Below are positions 16,537 through 24,427 of a stretch of 64,000 bases of DNA, in pieces. The position numbers and the translations under genes were made by a program. The notes under the pieces were generated by a model. That model searched no databases. It was given only the letters and a program-made list of their open reading frames with translations, and was not told where the DNA came from. The stretch's first letter is position 1, and every line of letters starts with the position of its first letter. This stretch comes from Actinomycetota bacterium (GTDB lineage Bacteria > Actinomycetota > Thermoleophilia > Solirubrobacterales > 70-9), in NCBI GenBank assembly GCA_018268415.1, contig JAFDWO010000160.1, positions 62,001 to 126,000 of the forward strand, given 5' to 3'.

Positions 16537-17471
16537 GGCACCCTCAGGACGATCTTGCCCGCCCCGTGGCTCGCTTCGGCGTGGCGGTGGGCGTCCGCCG
16601 CCCGCTCCAGGTCGAAGGCCTCGCCGACCTCGATCTGCAGCTTGCCCCGCTCGATCAGATCACAGAGCCCGGCCAGCCCGACCGGGTCGGGCTCGACCAG
16701 GATCCCGGTCGAGCGCTGCTTGCGCCGCGCGGCCTGCTCGTGCAGCTTCGGGTCGACGCCGCTCGGCACCGAGACCAGTGTCCCGCCCGGCCGCAGCACG
16801 GCCAGCGAGCGCTCGCCGTAGGAGCCGGTGAAGTCGATGATCGAGTCGAGGTCCGCGCAGCGCCGGTCGAAATCATCGTCGCGATAGTCGAGGACCTGCC
16901 CGGCGCCGAGGCCTTCGAGGAAGCCCGCCTGCTCGCCCCGCGCCGTCGCGATCACGTTCGCCCCGCGCGCGACGGCGATCTGCACGGCGAGGTGGCCGAC
17001 TCCCCCGGCGCCACCGTGGATCAGCACGTCGTCGCCCTCCTGCACGCGGATCGTGTCGACGAGGATCTGCCAGGCGGTCAGCCCGGCCAGCGGCAGCGCC
17101 CCCGCCTCGGCGACCGAGAGCGCGTGCGGCTTGTGCTCGAAGTGGCGCGAGGGCGCGGTCACGTACTCGGCGTAGGCGCCGGCTTCGCGTGGGAACCAGG
17201 GCATGCCGAAGACCTCGTCGCCGACCTGGAAGCGGGTGACGCCCCCGCCCACCGCGGTGACCTCGCCGCAGACGTCCCAGCCGACCGTCAGCGGCAGCCC
17301 GCCCATCGACGCCGCGGCTCCCATGCCGGCTCGCGTCTTGAAGTCGACCGGGTTCACCCCGGTGGCCCGCACGCGGACCTGGACCTCGGTCGGGATCGGC
17401 TCCGGCACCTCGACCTCGGCGAGCTGCAGCACCTCCGGGCCGCCGAACTCGCGCTGGACGATCGCCTTCAT
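16533..17471 (-). CDS. Zinc-independent NADP-dependent MDR oxidoreductase (quinone-reductase-like)
   Basis: A 312-residue medium-chain dehydrogenase/reductase. It begins MKAIVQREFGGPEVLQLAEV, typical of quinone oxidoreductases, and has GVNPVDFKTR, VGWDVCGEV, and the nucleotide loop IHGGAGGVGHLAVQIA. No structural or catalytic zinc cysteines are seen, consistent with the NADPH:quinone reductase branch. It probably reduces quinones or enones. It is co-transcribed with the downstream SDR and divergent from an MFS pump (47-bp gap), suggesting a shared stress or xenobiotic response (inference). Confidence 0.88.
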   Translation of the reverse strand: MKAIVQREFGGPEVLQLAEVEVPEPIPTEVQVRVRATGVNPVDFKTRAGMGAAASMGGLPLTVGWDVCGEVTAVGGGVTRFQVGDEVFGMPWFPREAGAYAEYVTAPSRHFEHKPHALSVAEAGALPLAGLTAWQILVDTIRVQEGDDVLIHGGAGGVGHLAVQIAVARGANVIATARGEQAGFLEGLGAGQVLDYRDDDFDRRCADLDSIIDFTGSYGERSLAVLRPGGTLVSVPSGVDPKLHEQAARRKQRSTGILVEPDPVGLAGLCDLIERGKLQIEVGEAFDLERAADAHRHAEASHGAGKIVLRVP

Positions 17472-17518
17472 CAGGGGCGATCTTAAGCCGATCGTCCGGT
17501 TCGCTACGTTCGCTCTCC

Positions 17519-18820
17519 TTGAGGTGGCTATCCCGGATAGCGGTCGACGTCCAGCCTTTACGCGAGTCGCGCGACTTCCGCCTGGTCACGCTGGGTTCGG
17601 TGATCACCGGCCTCGGGTCCCAGGCGGCCTTGGTGGCGCTGCCCTACCAGGTGTTCGTGATCACCGGTTCGGCCTTCCTCACCGGCCTGCTCGGCCTCGC
17701 CGAGCTCGGCCCGCTGATCGTCGCCTCGCTCTTCGGCGGCGCTCTTGCCGACCGCTTCGAACGGCGCCGGCTGCTCCTGCTCTGCCAGTACGCCCTGGTC
17801 GCGACCGCTGCCGCCCTCGCGGTGGCGGCAGCGACCGGGCCGCCGCCGGTCTGGATCCTCTTCGTCCTCGCCGGCGCGCTGGCGGGTGCCTCGGCGATCG
17901 AGCGGGTGGTCGCCTCGGCGATCGTCCCGAGGACGGTTGCGCCGGAGATGCTCCCGGCGGCGATCTCGCTGACCTACGGGCTCTTCCAGCTGACGATGGT
18001 CGTCGGGCCGGGCCTCGGCGGCATCCTGATCTCCCTCTTCGGCATCACCACGCCCTACGCGGTCGACGCGGTCAGTTGCCTCGGCATGGCGGGGGCGGCG
18101 GCGATGATGTCGCGGCAACCGCCCGCGGTGCGCGCGGCCCGCGAGCCGGTCCTGCGCTCGATCCGCTCCGGCATTGCCTACCTGCGCAAGCTGCCGGCGG
18201 TGACCGCGGGCTTCGTGATGGACCTCAGCGCGATGACCTTCGGCATGCCGCGCGCTCTCTTCCCGGTGCTGGCGCTGACCGTCTACCACGCGGGCGCGGC
18301 CGGGACCGGGCTGCTCTACGCCGCGGTCGCGGCGGGCTCGACCGTCGCCGCCCTGACCACCGGCTGGATGTCCCACGCGCGCCGCCTCGGGCGCATCGTC
18401 CTCGTCGCGGTCGGCGCCTGGGGGATCCTCGTCGCCGCGGCCGGCTTCGTCGAGAGCATCTGGCCCGCGGCGGTTCTCTTCGCCCTCGCGGGCGCCGCCG
18501 ACTCGGTCAGCGCCGTCTGCCGCGCCACGATGATGCAGACGCTGACCCCGGACGAGATGCGCGGCCGCGTCTCCTCCGTCTTCAGCCTCGTGGTCGCGGG
18601 CGGCCCGCGCCTCGGCGACGTCGAGTCAGGAACCGTCGCGGCCCTCACCACGCCCGCCTTCTCGGTCGTCTCCGGCGGCCTCGTCTGCCTCGCCTCGGTC
18701 GGCGTCGTTGCCCTCGCCTTCCCCCAGCTCGCCGCCTACGACTCCGCTGCGGTCGGCCGTGAGGGTGTGGTCCGGCAGAGCCTCGAGGACGAGGCGCTGG
18801 AATCGAGCGAGCTGATCTGA
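17519..18820 (+). CDS. MFS transporter (enterobactin-exporter/MFS_3-like)
   Basis: A 433-residue transporter with about 12 membrane helices. The N terminus SRDFRLVTLGSVITGLGSQAALVALPYQVF and the loop GGALADRFERRRLLLLC are typical of the MFS_3/EntS-like efflux family. The block GRVSSVFSLVVAGGPRLGDVESG near the C terminus is also characteristic. It probably exports a small molecule or siderophore. The start is TTG 17519, with CTCC just upstream on the same strand. It is divergent from the MDR/SDR operon and convergent with the DUF5519-type gene. Confidence 0.85.
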   Translation: MRWLSRIAVDVQPLRESRDFRLVTLGSVITGLGSQAALVALPYQVFVITGSAFLTGLLGLAELGPLIVASLFGGALADRFERRRLLLLCQYALVATAAALAVAAATGPPPVWILFVLAGALAGASAIERVVASAIVPRTVAPEMLPAAISLTYGLFQLTMVVGPGLGGILISLFGITTPYAVDAVSCLGMAGAAAMMSRQPPAVRAAREPVLRSIRSGIAYLRKLPAVTAGFVMDLSAMTFGMPRALFPVLALTVYHAGAAGTGLLYAAVAAGSTVAALTTGWMSHARRLGRIVLVAVGAWGILVAAAGFVESIWPAAVLFALAGAADSVSAVCRATMMQTLTPDEMRGRVSSVFSLVVAGGPRLGDVESGTVAALTTPAFSVVSGGLVCLASVGVVALAFPQLAAYDSAAVGREGVVRQSLEDEALESSELI

Positions 18821-18876
18821 GGGCGGGGGCGACCCGTCTGGCGCCGGCGACCGGGGTCCGTGGGACGCGCGTCGAC

Positions 18877-18899
18877 TTTCGGTTGCTATGCAACCGAAA
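18877..18899. terminator. Perfect palindrome between convergent genes
   Basis: TTTCGGTTGC and GCAACCGAAA flank TAT. It lies in the 142-nt gap between the convergent MFS and DUF5519-type stops, so a bidirectional terminator is the simplest reading. There is no T tract. The core GGTTGC-TAT-GCAACC also resembles MarR/TetR-type operators. Confidence 0.45.
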
Positions 18900-18962
18900 C
18901 TAAACACGGAGATTCTTGAGCGACTGGAAGGTCGGGAGGAAGAGAGGAGTTCCCGCAACCCC

Positions 18963-19283
18963 TCAAGCAGCCCGCCGCTCGAGCGCGGCGTCGTAGTTGA
19001 TCCGCATCAGGGCGATCACGTCGTCGACGTCGGCTTCGTCGGCGATCCGCCGCGCCGCCGGACCATGCTTGCCGGGGAAGACCGGGTGCTCGGTGATCCG
19101 GCCTTCGGCGGCGAGCTCCTCCCAGCGCTCGCGGGGGAAGGAGAAGTGGGCGGCGTGATCGCCGTGAAGGTGGCCGAGCTCCCGGTGCCCGAGGCGGAAG
19201 GCGAACTCGCCCCGCCTCCCGGGGCCGGCCTCGACCCCGTCCCAACTGGTCACCTCTGTGGTTATGCGTTCGCTTGGTCTCAT
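18963..19283 (-). CDS. DUF5519/'luciferase-domain' small protein
   Basis: This 106-residue protein matches the small 'luciferase family' (DUF5519) pattern: EFAFRLGHRELGHLHGDHAAHFSFP, RITEHPVFPGKHGPAARRI and a C-terminal DDVIALMRINYDAAL. The name is historical and no light reaction is implied; the function is unknown. ATG 19283 is preferred over an in-frame TTG at 19304 because the latter would place the SoxR box inside the gene. It is divergent from soxR and shares its operator, so redox control by SoxR is likely. Confidence 0.75.
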   Translation of the reverse strand: MRPSERITTEVTSWDGVEAGPGRRGEFAFRLGHRELGHLHGDHAAHFSFPRERWEELAAEGRITEHPVFPGKHGPAARRIADEADVDDVIALMRINYDAALERRAA

Positions 19284-19298
19284 CTGGCAAAGATAGAA

Positions 19299-19316
19299 GT
19301 TCAAGTAAGCTTGAAG
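19299..19316. promoter_or_regulatory. SoxR box
   Basis: TTCAAG-TAAG-CTTGAA is an inverted repeat with the layout of the known SoxR site (TCAAG, 4 bp, CTTGA). It lies 9 nt before the soxR GTG and 15 nt before the ATG of the divergent gene, so one site can serve both promoters. Confidence 0.8.
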
Positions 19317-19325
19317 TCAAGCCCC

Positions 19326-19805
19326 GTGTCCCAACTATTGACGATCTCCGAGACGGCGCGGCGCAGCGGTGTCGCCGCCTCCGCCCTCCGCTATTACGAA
19401 GAGCGTGGCCTTATCGCGGCCGCCGAGCGCGAGGGCGCCGGTAATCACCGTCGCTATCCGCGACCGGTGCTGCGGCGCATCGCCTTCATCGTCTTCGCCC
19501 AGAAGGTCGGCCTGAGCCTCGACGAGATCGCCGCCGAGCTGGCAAAGCTGCCGCCGCACGGCGCCCCCGGACGCAAGGATTGGTCGCGCCTGTCCGCCAC
19601 CTGGCGCGGGCGCATCGACGAGCGGATCGCCGAGCTGGAGCGCCTCAAGGAGGGCCTCACCGAGTGCATCGGCTGCGGCTGCCTCTCGCTCGACCGCTGC
19701 AGGCTGGCGAACCCGGACGACCGCGCCGCCGGCTTCGGTTCGGGCCCGCGCTACTGGCTGGGCGACCCGCGCCCCGACCCGCCGGCCCCCTCCGCGAAGG
19801 ACTGA
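19326..19805 (+). CDS. soxR: Redox-sensitive MerR-family activator SoxR
   Basis: A 159-residue MerR-type regulator. The N-terminal winged helix (LTISETARRSGVAASALRYYEERGLI) is followed by a dimerisation helix and the [2Fe-2S] cluster motif CIGCGCLSLDRC, giving cysteines at about 114, 117, 119 and 125 in the SoxR spacing CX2CXCX5C. The downstream block NPDDRAAGFGSGPRYWLGD is also conserved in SoxR. Oxidation of the cluster by redox-cycling compounds or endogenous quinone-like metabolites switches on target promoters. The GTG start follows the SoxR box, so it is probably autoregulated. In actinobacteria SoxR usually controls a small set of oxidoreductase and efflux genes. Confidence 0.93.
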   Translation: MSQLLTISETARRSGVAASALRYYEERGLIAAAEREGAGNHRRYPRPVLRRIAFIVFAQKVGLSLDEIAAELAKLPPHGAPGRKDWSRLSATWRGRIDERIAELERLKEGLTECIGCGCLSLDRCRLANPDDRAAGFGSGPRYWLGDPRPDPPAPSAKD

Positions 19806-19856
19806 CGGGGCAAGCTTCGATGTTGCGCTCGCCGGGCGGGCGGGTAGCCGTGAGCC

Positions 19857-20294
19857 ATGCAGATGGCGCGGGCGGAGATCGATCGACTCCAGGCCGACTT
19901 CGGCCCGCCGCCGCGGAAGGCGCGTCGCCAGGAGTTCGGGCTGGACGAGCTGCGCGACGTCCGCGCCCTCGTCGCCGCCGCGGCGACCGCCGCGGGGCTG
20001 TCCCCGGGCCGCGCCAACGACCTCGTGGTCGCCGCCTCCGAGCTCGCCGCCAACAGCATCCTGCACGGCGGCGGTCGCGGCCTTGCCTCGGTCTGGGGCG
20101 AGAGGGGAGCGATCCTCGTCGAGGTCGCCGACGCGGGCACGATCACCGACCCTGGGGTCGGCCGCGGGCGGCCCGACCCTCGCGCCGAGCACGGCCGGGG
20201 CCTCTACATCGCGGGCCGGCTCTGCGACAAGGTGTCGATCGCCAGCGGCGCGACCGGCACGCGGATCAGGCTGGAGATGAGCGCCGGGCAGTGA
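19857..20294 (+). CDS. Anti-sigma-factor-type ATPase (RsbW-like HATPase domain)
   Basis: A 145-residue GHKL ATPase domain: N box VVAASELAANSILHGGG, G1 box VEVADAG, and a G2 region RGLYIAGRLCD, followed by GTRIRLEM. The family includes serine-kinase anti-sigma factors of partner-switching systems. An N-terminal stretch of about 40 residues is unusual. The gene is convergent, with adjacent stops, with a PAS/GAF/PP2C phosphatase of the kind that reverses such a kinase, so the two probably belong to one signalling pathway. No anti-anti-sigma (STAS) or sigma gene is adjacent. Confidence 0.8.
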   Translation: MQMARAEIDRLQADFGPPPRKARRQEFGLDELRDVRALVAAAATAAGLSPGRANDLVVAASELAANSILHGGGRGLASVWGERGAILVEVADAGTITDPGVGRGRPDPRAEHGRGLYIAGRLCDKVSIASGATGTRIRLEMSAGQ

Positions 20295-22307
20295 CTAGAC
20301 CCGCCGCAGGGCTAGCAGGACGACGTCGTCCTGCAGCTCGCCGCCCGCCCGGCTGACCGCGTCGCCGCGCAGCCGCGCCGTCAGCTCCTCCAGCGCCAAC
20401 GGCGCCAGGTACTCGGCAAGCCGCGCGAGCTCGAGTGGGTCGCGATGCTCCGAGGGCGGCCCCGCCTCGAGCCAGCCGTCGGTGCAGAAGAGGAGCGTGT
20501 CGCCCTGCTCGAAGGCGGCGTCGTGGCGCTGCACCTTGGCGTCGTTCAGGGCCCCCAGCACGGTGCCGCCGCCGAGCAGCCGGGCGCCGCCCCGGCGCAG
20601 GTGGACCGGCGGCGGGTGGCCGGCGCTCGCGACCGTCAGCGTCCAGTGGCCGCTCGCGTCCTCCCGCAGCCGCACCAGCACCGCGGTGGCGAAGTCGTTC
20701 AGCCCGGTCCCCTCCAGCAGCAGCTCGTTGACCCGGACCAGGACCTCCTCCGGCTCGTCGACCTCGCGGGTCAGCCCGCGCACCGCGTGGCGCACCGCCA
20801 CCGAGACGCCCGCCGCCGCCGACCCCTTGCCGGCGACGTCGCCGATCAGCACCCAGCAGCCGTCCGGGGTGGGCAGCACGTCGTAGAGGTCGCCACCGAT
20901 GTCGATCCCCCGCCCGGCCGCCTCGAAGACGACCGAGGACGCGAGGCCCGCCACCCGCGCCGGCCGCGGCGGGCGCAGCCCCCGCTGCAGGTTGCGAGCG
21001 ATCGCATCGCGCTCCTGGTAGAGCTGCGCGTTGTCGAGCGCCAGCGCGGCGCGCTCGCCGAGCTCACCGAGGAACTCGAGGTCGGCCGGTTCATAACGGA
21101 CGCCGGCGTGGGCATGGAGGAAGGAGAGCGCGCCGATCGTCCGCCCGCGCGCGGAGAGCCCGACGACCGCCGCCGATTCGTAGCCGGTGTCGTCCATCAG
21201 CGCCCGGTGCTCGACGTTCTGGGCGACCGCGTCGGCCACCTCGGGCTCCTTCAGGTCGGTCCAGATCATCGGTCGGCCGTCGCGCAGTACCTGGGCCACC
21301 GGGTGCTCGCCGTCCGCCTCCAGCGGCGACTCGCGGCGGATCCGCTCGAGTCGCTCCGCCGCGCCGGGCATCGCCGACGCGGCCACCGAGTCACCGATCC
21401 GCCCGTCGGGCCGGATGAAGTCGATGACGCAGACCTCGGCCAGCTCGGGGACCGCTTTGGCGACCAGGTTGCGCGCCGTCTCGACCGGGTCGAGCGAGGC
21501 GTCGAGATCACGGGTGGCGAAGATCAGGAAGTCGCGGGCGCGCCGCCGCCGCCGCTCGCCGGTGATGTCGCGGGCGATCACGGAGGCGCCGTAGAGGTGG
21601 CCCGCGGCGCTGCCGATCGGGGAGATCGTCAGCGCGACGTCGATCACGGTGCCGTCCTTGCGGATCCGCCGCGTCTCGTGCGATTCCAGGTGCTCGTCCT
21701 TGCGGATGCGGCCGAGGATGACGTCGACTTCGTACTTCAGCTCGTCGGGGATCAGAAAGGAGACGTGACGGCCGACTGCCTCCTCGGGCGTGTAACCGTA
21801 GAGCCGTTCGGCCGCCGGGTTCCAGGTGGTGACGACCCCCTGCAGGTCTTTGGAGAAGACCGCGTCACGGCTCCCGGCGACCACCTGCTCCATGTGCGCC
21901 CTGGTGCGGTCGGCATCGAGGAGGTGGCTCACGTCGCGGGCGAGGACGGTCGGCCCGCCGCCCGCCGAGGCCGCGCGGACGATCGTCAGCTCGACCCGGA
22001 AGGCGCCGCCGTCGGGCCGTCGGGTCGGCAGCCCGATCCGCCGACCGAGCAGCTCGACGTCGTCCCCCGGCCCGACCGCGTCGCCGGCGAGGCAGCGGCG
22101 CACCGGATCGCGCAGCTCGGCCGGGACGATCAGCTCGACCAGGTCCGCGCCGATCGCCCCGGAACGACCGATGCCGAAGAGCGCCCCGGCCGCCTCGCTC
22201 CACTCGACCACCCGCAGCTCGGCGTCGAGGAGGATCACCGCGTCGAGCGCGGACGAGACGATCCCCGCGACCCCTTGCCGGACCGGCTCCTTGACCAACT
22301 TCACCAC
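20295..22307 (-). CDS. PAS-PAS-GAF-PP2C (SpoIIE/RsbU-type) phosphatase
   Basis: A 670-residue multidomain regulator. Residues about 10-125 form a PAS fold (ALDAVILLDAELRVVEWSEAA), about 128-250 a second PAS with PAC (AVFSKDLQGVVTTWNPAAERL), and about 265-420 a GAF domain. The PP2C-type phosphatase spans about 440-670 and has the metal motifs DIGGDLYDV, IGDVAGKGSAAAG and TDGWLEA. Such proteins dephosphorylate anti-anti-sigma factors in response to signals sensed by PAS and GAF. There is no membrane segment, so the sensor is cytoplasmic. The start is one of two consecutive GTGs at 22302-22307. The divergent cupin gene starts 40 bp away. Confidence 0.88.
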   Translation of the reverse strand: MVKLVKEPVRQGVAGIVSSALDAVILLDAELRVVEWSEAAGALFGIGRSGAIGADLVELIVPAELRDPVRRCLAGDAVGPGDDVELLGRRIGLPTRRPDGGAFRVELTIVRAASAGGGPTVLARDVSHLLDADRTRAHMEQVVAGSRDAVFSKDLQGVVTTWNPAAERLYGYTPEEAVGRHVSFLIPDELKYEVDVILGRIRKDEHLESHETRRIRKDGTVIDVALTISPIGSAAGHLYGASVIARDITGERRRRRARDFLIFATRDLDASLDPVETARNLVAKAVPELAEVCVIDFIRPDGRIGDSVAASAMPGAAERLERIRRESPLEADGEHPVAQVLRDGRPMIWTDLKEPEVADAVAQNVEHRALMDDTGYESAAVVGLSARGRTIGALSFLHAHAGVRYEPADLEFLGELGERAALALDNAQLYQERDAIARNLQRGLRPPRPARVAGLASSVVFEAAGRGIDIGGDLYDVLPTPDGCWVLIGDVAGKGSAAAGVSVAVRHAVRGLTREVDEPEEVLVRVNELLLEGTGLNDFATAVLVRLREDASGHWTLTVASAGHPPPVHLRRGGARLLGGGTVLGALNDAKVQRHDAAFEQGDTLLFCTDGWLEAGPPSEHRDPLELARLAEYLAPLALEELTARLRGDAVSRAGGELQDDVVLLALRRV

Positions 22308-22346
22308 CCAAAAGTACTGATTTGTGACATTGGTAGCTTCCAGTTC

Positions 22347-22814
22347 ATGAGGAAGACGAACATCGGGGAGCCGGACTTCGTCCGGGACGAGACCGACCCG
22401 GAGGGATTCCGTGCCGGGATGGCGCGGCTGGGCAGCCTCCTGGGCGCGCAGGAGACCGGGATCAGCGTCTACGAGCTGCCTCCGGGGCAGGCGATCTGCC
22501 CCTACCACTACGAGTGCGGCGAGGAGGAGTGGCTGCTGGTCCTGAGCGGGACGCCGACCCTGCGCACGCCGGAGGGGGAGGAACCGCTCGCGCCCTGGGA
22601 CGTCGCCTGCTTCCCCCGCGGGCCGGAGGGGGCCCATCGGATCCGCAACGAGGCCGAGGACGTCGCCCGCGTCCTGATGTTCTCCACCGTCGTCAACCCG
22701 ACCGCGACCGTGTACCCGGATTCCGACAAGGTCGGGATCTGGACCGACGACCCGGAGAGCACGGTGATGGTCCGCCGGTCCGCCGGGGTCGGGTACTACG
22801 ACGGCGAGACCTGA
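22347..22814 (+). CDS. Cupin-domain protein
   Basis: A 155-residue single-domain cupin. The first metal motif is seen in CPYHYECGEEEWLLVLSG, and the second around PWDVACFPRGPEGAHRI. A later part (VVNPTATVYPDSDKVGIW) is typical of cupins annotated as sugar- or phosphomannose-isomerase-like. The metal ligands His and Glu are present, so an isomerase, dioxygenase or sensor role is possible; none can be chosen. It starts at ATG 22347 with no strong ribosome binding site and is divergent from the phosphatase. Confidence 0.8.
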   Translation: MRKTNIGEPDFVRDETDPEGFRAGMARLGSLLGAQETGISVYELPPGQAICPYHYECGEEEWLLVLSGTPTLRTPEGEEPLAPWDVACFPRGPEGAHRIRNEAEDVARVLMFSTVVNPTATVYPDSDKVGIWTDDPESTVMVRRSAGVGYYDGET

Positions 22815-22887
22815 GCCGCCGCCGGTTATCCTCGCCGCCGACCTTCGCCACCGATTAGTTCTCGTCCCCCCGCCGGTCCCTAGCCAC

Positions 22888-24351
22888 ATGACCACCACCG
22901 CACAACCGGATCGCAACCGCTGGTTTGCCCTCTACGTCCTCTGCGCGGGGATGCTGATGATCGTCCTCGACGGCACGATCGTGAACGTCGCGCTGCCCTC
23001 GATCCAGGAAGACCTCCACTTCTCGCAGGCGAACCTGGCCTGGGTCGTCAACGCCTACCTGATCCCGTTCGGGGGCCTGCTGCTGCTTGCCGGGCGCCTC
23101 GGCGACCTGCTCGGCCAGCGCCGCGTCTTCATCGCCGGCCTCGCCATCTTCACGATCGCCTCGGCGCTCTGCGCCGCCTCGCCCGACCAGGGCGTGTTGA
23201 TCGGTGCACGGTTCATCCAGGGAATCGGCGGGGCGCTCGCCTCGGCGGTGATCCTGGCGATGATCGTGCGGATGTTCCCGGCGCCGAACGAGCAGGCGAA
23301 AGCGATCGGCGTCTACGGCTTCGTCGCCTCCGCGGGCGGCTCGATCGGCCTCCTCCTCGGCGGCGTCCTCACTCAGGCGATCTCCTGGCACTTCATCTTT
23401 GTCATCAACCTGCCGATCGGGGTGCTGGTCGGCTGGCTGGCGCTGCGCCTGGTCGACAACCCTGACGGCCTCGGGCTCGAGCAGGGCGCCGACTTCCCCG
23501 GCGCCGCGCTGGTGACGGTGGCGCTGATGCTCGGCGTCTTCACGATCCTGCAGATCACCGAATGGGGCTGGGTCGACGCGCGCACGATCGCCGGCCTGGC
23601 GCTGGCCGCGGCGCTGCTGGTCGCCTTCGTCCGCCGCCAGGGGCGGATCGCGAACCCGCTGATGCCACTGCGCCTCTTCCACTCGCGCAACGTGGTCGGT
23701 GCCAACGCGGTGCAGGCGCTGCTGGTCGTCGGGATGTTCGGGATGTTCTTCCTCGGCGCCCTCTACCTGCAGAAGGTGCTCGGTTACAGCGCCCTCGAGG
23801 TCGGGCTCGCCTTCCTACCGACGACGGTGGTGATGGGCGGCCTCTCGCTCGGCTTCTCGGAAAAGCTGATCATGCGCTTCGGCCCGCGCAACATCCTCAT
23901 TCCCGGCTTCATCATGGTGACGCTCGCGCTGCTGCTCTTCGCCCGCACGCCGGTCGACGGCAACTACGTGACCGACCTGCTGCCACCGTTCCTGCTGATC
24001 GCGGTCGGTATCGGCACCTCGTTCCCGGGGATCATGACCCTGGCGATGTCAGGCGCCACGCCGCAGGACGCCGGGCTCGCCTCCGGGCTGCTCAACACCA
24101 GCATGCAGGTGGGCGGCGCGGTCGGCCTCGCGGTGCTGGCGACGCTCTCCACCGAGCGTACGAAGAGCCTCGAGGCCGCCGGTCACGCGACCGCCTCGGC
24201 GCTCACCTCCGGCTACCACGTCGCCTACCTGGTCGGGGCCGTCCTCGCCTTCGCCTCGGTGCTGATCGCGATCTTCGTGCTGAAGCCTGCGCCGACGCCC
24301 GAGATGAGCGAGCACGGCCGCGAGCACGAGCCCGCGGCGGCCGAGGGCTGA
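22888..24351 (+). CDS. DHA2-family multidrug MFS transporter
   Basis: A 487-residue, 14-helix drug:proton antiporter of the EmrB/QacA type. Motif C and its neighbours are visible as MLMIVLDGTIVNVALPSIQ in helix 1, LLAGRLGDLLGQRRVF (motif A), FVASAGGSIGLLLGGVLT and WHFIFVINLPIGVL. The C-terminal tail is His/Glu-rich and cytoplasmic. The substrate is unknown. It stands alone with 70 nt before the ATG; no dedicated TetR or MarR gene is adjacent. Confidence 0.9.
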   Translation: MTTTAQPDRNRWFALYVLCAGMLMIVLDGTIVNVALPSIQEDLHFSQANLAWVVNAYLIPFGGLLLLAGRLGDLLGQRRVFIAGLAIFTIASALCAASPDQGVLIGARFIQGIGGALASAVILAMIVRMFPAPNEQAKAIGVYGFVASAGGSIGLLLGGVLTQAISWHFIFVINLPIGVLVGWLALRLVDNPDGLGLEQGADFPGAALVTVALMLGVFTILQITEWGWVDARTIAGLALAAALLVAFVRRQGRIANPLMPLRLFHSRNVVGANAVQALLVVGMFGMFFLGALYLQKVLGYSALEVGLAFLPTTVVMGGLSLGFSEKLIMRFGPRNILIPGFIMVTLALLLFARTPVDGNYVTDLLPPFLLIAVGIGTSFPGIMTLAMSGATPQDAGLASGLLNTSMQVGGAVGLAVLATLSTERTKSLEAAGHATASALTSGYHVAYLVGAVLAFASVLIAIFVLKPAPTPEMSEHGREHEPAAAEG

Positions 24352-24379
24352 ACGCTCAGATCGAGCCCTGGCATAAACG

Positions 24380-24420
24380 CCGAAACCTCGCGAGCGAGCT
24401 AATCCGCGTCCGGGTTTCGG
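24380..24420. terminator. Inverted repeat after the DHA2 gene
   Basis: CCGAAACC and GGTTTCGG flank a 25-nt loop that holds the smaller palindrome TCGCGAGCGA. It occupies the gap between the transporter stop and the diguanylate-cyclase GTG, and ends 7 nt before that start, so it may also affect translation of the cyclase. Confidence 0.35.
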
Positions 24421-24427
24421 TCGATAT

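Noticed and set aside
18888-19325. Possible gene starting MQPKLNTEILERLEG upstream of soxR
   Set aside because: The frame runs antisense through the DUF5519-type gene and merges into soxR; only the SoxR part matches a family, and the palindrome at 18877-18899 crosses its start.
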